DNA of 64,000 bases, taken from positions 6,855,701-6,919,700 of the forward strand of contig OY855913.1 in NCBI GenBank assembly GCA_963693305.1, given 5' to 3'. Of this stretch, positions 42,102-51,714 are shown in pieces. The translations under genes were made by a program, and so were the position numbers. The notes below the pieces were generated by a model. That model searched no databases, had not been told where the DNA came from, and was given only the letters and a program-made list of their open reading frames with translations. Positions within the stretch are counted from its first letter, which is position 1. Every line of letters begins with the position of its first letter. Source of the stretch: Meandrina meandrites. Its lineage: Eukaryota; Cnidaria; Anthozoa; Scleractinia; Meandrinidae.

Positions 42102-43085
42102 ATGAGTAATTTCGTTAACAGCCTTATGAGAAAAATATATTATAGCCCTGAAGGTTATTGGAAAGGATACTCTGCGGTATCAAAACTTGCAAACACCGCA
42201 AATGTCGGTGAGGTTGAGGCGAGAGATTGGTTAGAGAGACAGGCACTTTGGCAAATATATCTTCCTCCGCCTAAGTATTTACCGAGGCCTCATTGGAATG
42301 TGGATAGACCGAATGAGATTCACCAAGCGGATCTTCTGTTTCTTCCTCATGATAGGGTTGGAAGAAAAACCTTTCGTTACGCTTTGGTTGTGATCGATGT
42401 TGCCTCGAGATATAAAGATGCGGAGGCGTTGACATCTAAAGAGAGTCAAGAGGTGGTGAAAGCGTTTGAGAGGATCTACTCTCGAAAACTTAATTGGCCA
42501 AAGACACTGATTGTCGATCCCGGTAAAGAGTTTATGGGTTATGTGACAAAGTTGATGGAGAGACATAACGTGAAGATTCAACGAAGCGAAGCGGGTAATC
42601 ACCGAGCTCAGGCATTTGTTGAGAGAGTGAACAGAACTTTGGGAGAGAGACTGTTTAGTCATCAGTACGCGCAGGAGATGATAAGTGACGAGAGATCACG
42701 AGTCTGGGTGAAGAGGTTGCCTGCGGTTATGAAAGCGTTAAACTCTGAGGTGATCAGGATCACGGGTAAAGAACCCGATGAGGCTGTCGGTCAGAGAGAG
42801 GTAGATATTGAGCCTGTCAATTACAAAAGACCTGTCGGAGTAAAAGAGAATAGATTACCCTCGGGTGTTCAGGTAAGGTATCTTCTCTCTCCCGGCGAGG
42901 ATGAGGGAGGAGAGAGAAGGAGAGCGACTGATCCGATCTGGAGTCTCGAGGTTTATAATATAACTCGTGTGGTGATCTCTGCAGAACAGCCTGTGTTATA
43001 TTATCTTCTCGACGGACCGAAGAGATCGTTTGTGAGGGAGGAGCTTCAGGTTGTGCCGTCTGACACCGAATTACCTCCTTTATAA
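42102..43085 (+). CDS. retroviral-type DDE integrase (327 aa)
   Basis: The catalytic triad is D77 (HQADLLFL), D139 (LIVDPGKEF) and E174 (QAFVERVNRT), with 34 residues between the second D and the E, as in retroviral and Polinton integrases. A C-terminal SH3-like segment (YNITRVVISA, YYLLDG, REELQVV) is present. A clear HHCC N-terminal zinc motif is not seen. The enzyme would join the element ends to host DNA; a 5-bp target duplication fits this. The 3' end overlaps the polymerase gene by 40 bp, tail to tail. Confidence 0.9.
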   Translation: MSNFVNSLMRKIYYSPEGYWKGYSAVSKLANTANVGEVEARDWLERQALWQIYLPPPKYLPRPHWNVDRPNEIHQADLLFLPHDRVGRKTFRYALVVIDVASRYKDAEALTSKESQEVVKAFERIYSRKLNWPKTLIVDPGKEFMGYVTKLMERHNVKIQRSEAGNHRAQAFVERVNRTLGERLFSHQYAQEMISDERSRVWVKRLPAVMKALNSEVIRITGKEPDEAVGQREVDIEPVNYKRPVGVKENRLPSGVQVRYLLSPGEDEGGERRRATDPIWSLEVYNITRVVISAEQPVLYYLLDGPKRSFVREELQVVPSDTELPPL

Positions 43086-46000
43086 CCGTAAGCGAAGGTA
43101 TGAATGTTATCCTCCCGTATTAATCTCTTATCATCGAACGGAGAGAGAGCAATCTTGTTAACCGTCTCGGTAAAGATTGTGTCTAGATGACTTCTGATAA
43201 CATTCATCTTTCTCATAGAGGGTTTATTATTAAAGAGGCAATCTTTGTAATCGTTGAAGGTGATGGTCTTTTTTATCACCGCCTTCTTTACTCCCTTACA
43301 CTTCTTCTCCTCGTAGGACTCTTCCACCTTGTATGAGTAGAGTTTTGCCCTCAGACCGACAAACTCTGCGATCTGCTTTCCTGCTGCCTCGTCTTTGAAC
43401 ATACCGATTACCTTCTTATTAACCCCTGTGAGTATGCCGCTTGGGTGATTCTTCAGATAGTTACTCGTGTCAAACTTTGAAGATACATCAGAGGATATGT
43501 CTCTGTAAAAATCTTTTGTCTCTATCTCATAGGCGAGGCTATCCGTGTCTGTGAATAGTAATTTTGCTCTCTCACCGTACTTGGGTTTGATGTAATTATA
43601 ATGAAAATCGTACATCAAGGTCTTACTCAAGTCGAGGATTGACATGCCGAGGTAGACGGGTTTATTAAACTTTAAAACTGACCTTCTTCATATGAACGGC
43701 GGCAAGATTCTTTGAGAAGATTGGTGATGTTGATAATTGGGTTTACATGTTAACTTCTTTGCCTGAGATTCTCGTGTGACCAATCTTATGTCGACTCTGT
43801 TTCTGATGTTCTCCATAGTCTTACCGAATACGGAGTTATTCATCAACTTGAAAAAGTCTTTCTCAAAATCGTTAGTTGCCTTCGCTCTGAGATCGGTATT
43901 AAGATCGATGTACGGTTTCAGCCACGCTGACTCTTTGAATGTGATCCCTCTGTGAATCTTGGTGAGTTTTAATCCGAGAGATAGGTAGAGTTTGAGAGTT
44001 TCGTGATGAATTACGTACTTAGTCTTATCATTTAGATTGGGAATTAATTTCTCAACCTTATTTACGGTGATTCTCTCAGGAGCTAACGGATAGTCGTTAT
44101 GCAGGTCATGAAGTTTCTCAGGGTAGGTGAGACTGACCTCAAGTATGCAGGGCTGATTCTTCCAATCTTTCAACTCTTCTTTAGACATCCATTCAAAACA
44201 GTCAGTCGGCAGAGGTTTACACATTGCCCAACCGTAGAGATTGTTTGCGTCGAGATAAGAGATGTACTTTGTCGGTTGGTTGGGATCGTAATCTTTCATA
44301 TAATGGTTGTTTGCTTTTCCGTATCTCGTTGAGATCATAGAGACTCCTCCTCGAATTCCTTTCTCAACCATCATCAACATCTCGTAGTCTTTTAATAACT
44401 CCAGTTTGACCTTGGTGATTTTTAAACATGCATCCCAAGCAAGTCCGGGCGCTGTGTAATAGAATGCAGGGTCGAGAGAGTAATTATCAAGGCAAACATC
44501 CCTGAAGTTTTCAAAGACGTCAGAGAGAAGGAGAACATCACTCTCGAGATAGAGGTTATGGTAATCTCTCATGGTCTTCATGTCGAATATTTCCCAGACA
44601 TTCTGTGCGTGTTTATAATCCTCTTCTGAGATACCGCTGTCATTAAGTATTGAGTGGAATGACTCTTTCAGTGGTAACTCAGTATTAGACAGTCTGTTAA
44701 AAATATCAAACCAATCGTAGGGAAATACACCCTTTCTTAAGAGAAGGTTTAACTGATCACCTTCATAAAATTCTTTAAGATTTTTAAAAGACTCTTTCGG
44801 TAGGTTCTTTACCAAACTGTCGAGACTGGTCGCCATGAATTTGAAAGAGTCAATAAATCTTATGTTACGCTTGACCAAAAAGATTTTTCCTTCCTCATCA
44901 GTAAATTTATGAACAATTATCTGCTTTGTAAATGATATATACTTCTCCTCGTTATTAGGTATGCAATTTATATTTCCATTTGATTTACCGAGGTTTTTAA
45001 TAAATAGATGACTGTCGTAACCGGAGAGATTGTGAAAGATGACGGGATAGAATTTGGGAATTTTAAACTTTAAATTACATTTGTTATGGGCTGCACCTCT
45101 AAACTTACCGGTGAGATGACAATGGTCACGGACCTTTTTATTTTTTTTATCATCAGTCTCTTCATCTATCTCTTCCTCACAGATGTGACATTTAGTCGCG
45201 TTATAAAAGTCTATCTCATCCTCCGGTGTCATCTCCATCTCCTTTGGTATTTTAAACCTGTTGTAGATGGTAATGATATCTTCCTCTAAGGACTCAATGA
45301 ATAACTGAGGGATGTTATCGTTTGTAGATTTAGCTGTGTACTGAACGAGTTTTGGAGAGAAAAGGTTATCATCAAAGCATTTGATCAGATAACTGAAACC
45401 GGAGGGTTTGTGCTTTTGGTATCGGTTGGTGAAGCTTTTGTTATCGTTGGGTTGACAGGTGTCAATCTTCTCTGTGAAGCATTCAAAATCTGCGTATACA
45501 ACGAAGGGAACTCTCATCTTTTTATGAAAATGATTAAAATTGATATAGACGGGAAAAGTTTTCCCTTCGTCGTCTACTCTGATCGGCATCTCAATCTTTA
45601 CAGCCTCGTTATTCTGACAGTACTCTTTATGCTTATCCAGTGATTTTACAGAGTGAAATGAGTTTAGACATCTATAGCAGAAATGCCGTTTGTGTTGGTG
45701 ATTATTAATCTTGGAGGATAAAAGTCTCGACATGTTTTTGATCCAACAGAAGTGATTGGTCTCATCGTTAGCGATAAGTAAAAGGTTGATAACCTGATCA
45801 TTCTTTTTACTTATTCTCAGAGGGTAAACAACCTTTTCATAACCAAAGACGTTGATTGCGTAAGGGTTATTATTCTCAAATTTATCTATCTGTTTAAGTG
45901 AGACGGGAAACTCGATACCTGACCAGTCAAACTTCTCTGAATCTTTCCTCATCTGTTTGCTGAGTCTCTCTGCATTTTTCTTTTGAGGAAACACTGCTGA

Positions 46001-46909
46001 GGTTACTGCCCACTTAAAACACTCATGATCATTTTCATTCTGTACGTTGATTATCGCCTTTTTCATGTATAAATTACTTGGTAACTCAATGTAAGAGGAA
46101 GCAGACAGAGGATTGTAAGGGTTAATGTTTATGTCAAGGTGCTCGACTCTATCGAATTGCCAACCTGAGCCTCTGTTATGAAAATTCAGAATCAATTCAA
46201 AGATTCGACTCGTCATCGTATTATATTGGTTAGAGAGATCTGTTGACTCTGTTATTATCACCGGGTCTGTGGAAAAGTACCATATATTAATGTCTATGTT
46301 GCCGGTTGCGGGATTCTCTTTGGTAAACCTTACGGTGAGAATTAACTTGACTTTTATAGATCCCTTACTCTTTATAAGATCTATAACCTTCGGTTTGACG
46401 CTATTAATAAATGTCTTTTCATCCATACCGTCTACTCCGTCAACTCTAAACGTTTTAAAATAACCCTTTATGGCTGTCTTATGCTCTTTTGGTGTAAGGT
46501 TATAATACCTCTTAAATATACCGTTTACTTTTTCTTTTAGACTGTTGACTCTTTTATTTACAGTCTTTTTAATAGGCTCAGGGACTTGAGATATTATCCA
46601 GTCTGCAAACTTGTTTATCTCTCTCTTCACCTGCTTTGCAGCCTTTAAGGCGAGATTCTTTAGTTGTGATACTTTTGAGGGATTTAAAGGTTTTGACGGT
46701 GTGAGTATAGGAATATTAATCTCAGGTATGGGTTGATCTATTATGTTTAAAGGTATGGGAGGAGCTTCAGGTTGTGAATAATCACTCACCGGAGTTAACG
46801 CTTGCTGACTCAGGATGTGAATCAGCTCCGCTTTACGCATTCTATAATACCCGTTGATGCCTCGCTCTTTTGCGAGAGCCTTCAAATCTTTGACTTTAAA
46901 ATTCTCCAT
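43046..46909 (-). pseudogene. protein-primed family B DNA polymerase, interrupted near motif B
   Basis: The N-terminal SAP domain (1-30) is encoded by the terminal repeat. A C2H2-like zinc motif (about 411-431) follows, then Exo I DFE (474-476), an HNH/endonuclease VII-like insert (574-612, DHCHLTGKFRGAAHNKCN), Exo II HNLSGYD (626-632), Exo III YLESD (787-791), motif A DANNLYGWA (887-895) and motif B KLMNNSVFG (1021-1029). Motif C DTDS lies in the distal part (start of that open frame at 43645). The two parts are in the same frame but separated by a TGA at 43688-43690. About 20 codons around it (43670-43732) read sensibly only in another frame, which implies a one-base loss and a one-base gain on either side. 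It is a broken copy unless these are assembly errors. Confidence 0.85.
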
Positions 46910-47047
46910 TTATTATATTAAATCATTTAAATCTTTAAATCATTTTTTAAATAAAAATTTTTATTTAAAAAATCAAAAAATCAAAAAATCAAATTTTTAA
47001 AAATTTTAAAAAATGAATTGAGCCAGGAGCGGCAAATCCCCTCTACT
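46820..47047. repeat. right terminal inverted repeat, 228 bp
   Basis: Reverse complement of 29972-30199 with a single difference. It contains the polymerase promoter and SAP-coding start. Confidence 0.95.
46932..46942 (-). promoter_or_regulatory. promoter motif of the polymerase gene (in terminal repeat)
   Basis: TCTTTAAATCA (TGATTTAAAGA on the coding strand), 23 bp before the ATG. The same motif stands before the left-end gene because it lies in the repeat. Confidence 0.55.
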
Positions 47048-47052
47048 CCTCC
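47048..47052. repeat. right 5-bp target site duplication of the Polinton
   Basis: CCTCC, identical to 29967-29971. Confidence 0.9.
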
Positions 47053-49929
47053 TTCCAGCATTGTTACCCAAAAATAAAAAATTGGTTCACTACCTCCTTC
47101 TCGTATTCCGCCGTCCTCCAATCCCGGCATCAAGCTATCAACAGCAACAAGGAGGTGGCCGGATGAGAATTAAAGTTATTCGCTTTACGTTGTTTAAGCA
47201 AAATTTGAAAAAATGTCTCAACAGATTTTGGAACGAATAAAAGTCTATTTATAGATTTCAATTTCGCCCTGCTCCTCTAACTTCGTTTTACTTCCCATTT
47301 TTTTTTTTAGCTCCTTCCCGCAAAAATGCTTTGAAAAAAGTTGAAATTGTTAAAAATTGTTACTTTTGATTCTGTATAAAATTAATCAATCGGAAGCCTC
47401 TACTGTTGGTTCTATTTCAGTTTCCAAAGGAATGAATAACCATATCAACAGGCGAGCGAGTTGGGAGAGTTCTGTTAAAATGGACTGGACTGGGAACAAC
47501 AAAATGAAACCTCCAAGCGGAGTAACCTTGAGCACAAGAATTACTGTTGAGTGTTCTCCAGCCCAATTCTCGTAGCTGTTAACAACATAGTTCTTTTACT
47601 TTACATTTGTAGCCATGTATACAGGACTACGGCTATTAATATTGCAGAACTTCCTGAGGAGTTACTTGTTATTTCTATGACTTGATCCATTTGGATAAAA
47701 GCTTTTGAATTTCGCCGTGAGCTTTGTAGTACCAGCCCATTAGTACTGTCACGCAAGGTTGAATGTTGAACGAATTTATACCGGAGGGAAATTCGTTTAG
47801 CAGAAGAGGCTAGGTGGAGTAAAATGTATTACTAGGTGTTCAAAGCACATATGTACATTAAAATGATACATTGTTAATGATCGTTTCTAGATACATTGGT
47901 TATATTACTGTATACAGTGTTACAGTAAGTTAGGAAAATAACTTCTTTAACTCAATGTCATATATGCGTTTTCCATGCCTGTTCGTCACAAGAGATTTTC
48001 TTGTTTCTACTGCAGTTTAACAAGGTATAAAATAGGTATGCAAGCAAAGCCCAGTTAGCATTTTTAAAGCGTGCATGAACTTGTATTTACAGTCTAGCTC
48101 ATTGTTAGTCAAAATTTCCAACAAGAAACGAAACCACTGAAGTAGTATACCTTTTGTGGCGCTGTTGTTCAAATGTTTCAGTTAATATTATATGTCATTT
48201 GTGGAGATCTCGTTAAGTAGAAAGTAGTGACTGTTTAAAAAGATCAACGCAAGCGGAGAATTTAAGCATTAAACTTCGTACTAGGCTGAACTCTACATCG
48301 GCCAACATATTTAGCTTGTAAATGAGGAAGCTTACAAAAAAATAATAAATGTTAACAACATTGGTTTCTCCTTTCTTGTTAATTCAATTATATTTATTCC
48401 AGCGAATCAGACTGATGAAATGTTTGGGGCAAAGCTTATTGGGCTGACTCGTTTCACTCTAGCAATACAAATGTAAAATCTCTTCGATATATATTTTCTG
48501 ATGTCAGAAAACCTATTAGAAACTAAGTGCTATACTCGTGATGCAACACGTTACTAGATTATCGGCATCTACCCTGGGGTATGCAAAAGTGCGCGCATCT
48601 CATCGACCAAAACGGCGTATCTCAACAATTATTGGAATTATGTTTTCAAACAATTTGAATAATACGAGATTCTGCAAGCACCTCCATAGCAATTGTCACC
48701 GGGATATAATAACATTTAGTATATTGTTAAACCCAATTCAATTTGGCATGACTATTTTCTAAGCTATATAGTGCAAACTTAAAATGACCTCCATCCTTAA
48801 TGACTTCGGAGAATGCGCTGGTCTGACCAAGTTTATTTGGTAAATCGAAATACGGTACTACGATGACAACATTTTATCAGGAATCTTAACTACGTGACGT
48901 GTGAGCTACAGTTTATAACCGAGCAGTTTTTGATGGCTTGATGAGTATTGTGAAGTATATAATGAATGATTTAATGAGCAGGCTGGGCACCACTCTCGAT
49001 CATTCTGAAAAACGGAGGGCGTGCAGTCTAATTCTCTAACGGACAAATGATGGGCCCATGCTTTGACCAATTAGAAGAAAGGATATAATCAAACAGGACA
49101 ACCAAGAGCATGTAAAAGTTAAAATAAAATCGTACAGAACAACCAGGGACACGGAAGAAAACGTTGCACAATACCTCTACCGAGGTAAAACTTTAACTAA
49201 AATCATAGAGGACAACCAAGGACACAGAAGAAAGCACGTTCCTTTTCTTACGCAACTCTCCTTGCTTAACGTCCCAGCGAACTCGTCTGATCCCTGCCTT
49301 CAGTCATCTTTGTGCCATCACTCTGCCGACATTCATAACAGCAGAGATGTCTGTAGTATTTGCAATCGTCAGCAACACCAATAATTATTGAGATTCATTA
49401 CAAATAGAAATATCTGATGACTGCAATGCTTTTAAGCGATGAATTGGAGAAAAATTTAAAGTGAGCTCTTAGTGTTTAACTGTTAAGTAAATATTCTAGC
49501 TATATTTTGAGAAAGAAGAAAATTCCCACCAATGAGAGCGCTTGCAAGCGTAAGCAAAGACACGACGCCTTCGCGTGTGTCGTGTTTGTTGGCGCGGAAG
49601 GGCTAGCCTGCGCCGCTGACGATGAAAAAGGGCAAAGAAAATACTTTCTAAGATAAATTTAACACGTGAAGTTACAAACCTCCATATCTTGATCGGAAAG
49701 AAATTATATAGGCTGTATAATATTCGTTTACTACGGCTTTATAATTATTCATTTGACTTTAACTTTCGTAAGCGAGAGGTTGTTAACCTCCTATGTTAGC
49801 TGCTAGTTATATTACAAAATTAACAGTTTGCCGCTATAGTTCAAAAACAAAATTAACTGAACATTTTAGTGTGAACGGGATACAAGACAAGTGTAAGGTT
49901 TAGTTTATATTTCTTACAACTCATCACTT
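47053..49929. other. duplicated block copy 2 (continuation), no supported gene
   Basis: It resumes the alignment with copy 1 from 5463 onward (GTTACCC and the TACCTCCTTCTCGTATTCCG region against TACCTTCTTGTATTACGCCG). No coding frame of interest. Confidence 0.75.
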
Positions 49930-49934
49930 GCCGA

Positions 49935-49965
<31 letters not shown>

Positions 49966-50032
49966 TATCTGAAGGTACCTGGTTCACAAACCGGAGAACT
50001 TTCATGAATTCTGAATAATCGCGGGTCTCGAT
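49930..50032 (+). tRNA. tRNA-Phe-like gene with insert, degenerate copy 2a
   Basis: Same 103-nt layout, but the anticodon loop reads GAATATC instead of GAAGATC and the acceptor 3' strand ends CTCGAT, so pairing is lost. The insert hairpin is also weakened (GAACTTTCATGAATTC). Probably a pseudogene. Confidence 0.7.
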
Positions 50033-50310
50033 CGAAATGAGCTTTTGTTTGGCTCTTATTTCATGTGAATATTCTATATTTATTTCCAATGCAATGGTTT
50101 TTTGTTATTATTTTGTTTATAATTGTTGTTTACTTTATGTGACTGGACTACCTATCTATTAGATTTCGAAGCCACTCGGGGTGTCTCTTCTGTTGAGTTC
50201 GTCACAAAGAACCTCAGTTCGAATAATAATCAAAAAAATATCTAGTATAGTATTCATCCTTGTCTAAAGATTGACATGACTTTATTTTCTGCACAGTTTC
50301 TCAAGCAGCT

Positions 50311-50315
50311 GCCGA

Positions 50316-50366
<51 letters not shown>

Positions 50367-50413
50367 AAATCCGGAGAACTCGAATGAGTTCTGAATAATC
50401 CCGGGTCTCGGCA
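50311..50413 (+). tRNA. tRNA-Phe(GAA)-like gene with 30-nt insert, copy 2b
   Basis: Identical to the 8887 copy except for the hairpin loop (GAAT instead of GTAT). Intact A and B boxes and acceptor pairing; TTTTT follows within 10 nt. Confidence 0.8.
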
Positions 50414-50741
50414 TGATCTTTTTGTGTCGCTCTTTCGTATTTCATGTGAATATATTATATTTATAGCCAATAGTTTTTTATATTTGTTTATAGTTGTGGA
50501 AAATATGTGACTGGAATGAAAACGCTTATCTATAATACATCAGAAGAAGTTATAAGGAGACTCAGTTCTTATCAGATAACAATAACAAAACTAATGTTTG
50601 TTTCTTAAAAGTATAAAACAGGACTTTATGCTCTGCTGAGGTGATAGATGATTCGGCCTTCGGACTCTTCATGGTCCCGTCAACTATCACCACATAGAAA
50701 TCTCGAGTTCATAATCTAATTGTTAAACATTACAACAAGTT

Positions 50742-50746
50742 GCCAA

Positions 50747-50797
<51 letters not shown>

Positions 50798-50844
50798 AAT
50801 TCCGGAGAACTCGCATGAGTTCTGAATAATCCCGGGTCTCGGCA
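50742..50844 (+). tRNA. tRNA-Phe(GAA)-like gene with 30-nt insert, copy 2c
   Basis: Same layout; the loop is GCAT, the acceptor has GCCAAGA (one mismatch) and the T loop is TTCAATT. TTTTT follows within 10 nt. Its flank matches that of the single copy at 8887, so the other two are extra copies gained in this segment. Confidence 0.8.
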
Positions 50845-51208
50845 TGAACTTTTTGTTTTGTTGTTATTCCGAGTATTTATTATGATTAATAATTTTTCAA
50901 ACCGTTGCCGATTATAATATTTTATTAAAATTTTAAAATTACAAAATTGTTATATATTTTTAATTTTCTTTTTTGTGTGATTTGTAGTGCGCAAATTCTT
51001 ATTACTGTTTTGCTGTCGGTGACTTTGTTTTACAACAGTCACCTTAACCGCATCGCCTTTTCTCATTTTCTGTCTATTTTGAACGATTTTAATTCAGTTC
51101 ATCATGGTCAGCGATAATACTTCATGTAAGGTGACATAAAGGTGTCCTGTTTTACGGAGGCTTTGCGTTTGGCGAAAATTTTTCAAGTAGCGACCAATTT
51201 ATAAAAGG

Positions 51209-51395
51209 AAACCTTGAGTTAGAGCGTTAAAGAGCTTGGATTTTCCATGTTTTCTGCAATGCCCCAAGCTCAAGTTTCTCAGAAGTCGCCTTCTGCTGGC
51301 GACGGTCGCCAGAAGGCGACTTCTGAAAAACTTGAGCTTGGGGCATTGCAGAAAACATGGAAAATCCAAGCCTTTTAGCGCTCTAACTCAAGGTT
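51209..51395. repeat. 187-bp near-perfect palindrome
   Basis: The left arm (AACCTTGAGTTAGAGCG...) is the reverse complement of the right arm (...CGCTCTAACTCAAGGTT) through GCAATGCCCCAAGCTCAAG to the centre near 51302. Copy 1 has only the right arm (9447-9530), so the left arm is a newly gained inverted copy. Confidence 0.85.
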
Positions 51396-51576
51396 AGTCC
51401 ACTTCAACCCAGATTCCGAAAAACTCGGTCCACCCGAATGGAAGTTTAACTGCATTTCAATTGAATCATTATTTTGCTTCTGTTTCAGATTCAAATGTCA
51501 AGTTGCTGTTTTTTATGAAAATAGCAAAGAATATGTATCACATCCATGCGCCCAAGCAACCTTTGGCGCCAGTTTG

Positions 51577-51714
51577 GGAATGCCCGATTCCCTCTATGCC
51601 GCGCGCCTGCAGGGATTCACGGTAGTTGTATTCATCGTTGCTAAGTCTCGTGCATTGTTTGATGATATACCATGATTCCCTGCAGGCGCGCGCCATAGAG
51701 GGAATCGGGCATTT
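51577..51714. repeat. hairpin with about 47-bp arms
   Basis: AATGCCCGATTCCCTCTATG at the left and its reverse complement at the right extend inward over CGCGCGCCTGCAGGGA. Loop about 40 nt. Missing from copy 1 near 9,700, so gained after duplication; MITE-like. Confidence 0.75.

Larger units (their letters stand above)
29972..47047. mobile_element. Maverick/Polinton (adintovirus-like) element, 17,076 bp
   Basis: The element starts AGTAGAGGGG and ends CCCCTCTACT, with 228-bp terminal inverted repeats and a 5-bp target duplication. It encodes the diagnostic set: a protein-primed family B DNA polymerase (43046-46909, -), a retroviral-type DDE integrase (42102-43085, +), an A32-like ATPase (40125-40745, -) and a capsid-like protein (40834-42075, -). 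About ten further genes also lie on the minus strand, with one zinc-repeat gene at the left end on plus. Genes are tightly packed and intronless, and codon use and spacing are unlike the host. Two genes are interrupted and a 1.95-kb segment looks inserted, so this copy may not be autonomous. No cysteine maturation protease was recognised. Confidence 0.95.

Noticed and set aside
29966..47053. A 6-bp Polinton target duplication
   Set aside because: GCCTCC on the left does not equal CCTCCT on the right, and the empty site aligns exactly with a 5-bp duplication.
49853..50470. Minus-strand frames ending in sequence such as LQSDALPTELSRQ
   Set aside because: They are antisense to the tRNA-Phe-like genes; a known kind of spurious protein annotation.
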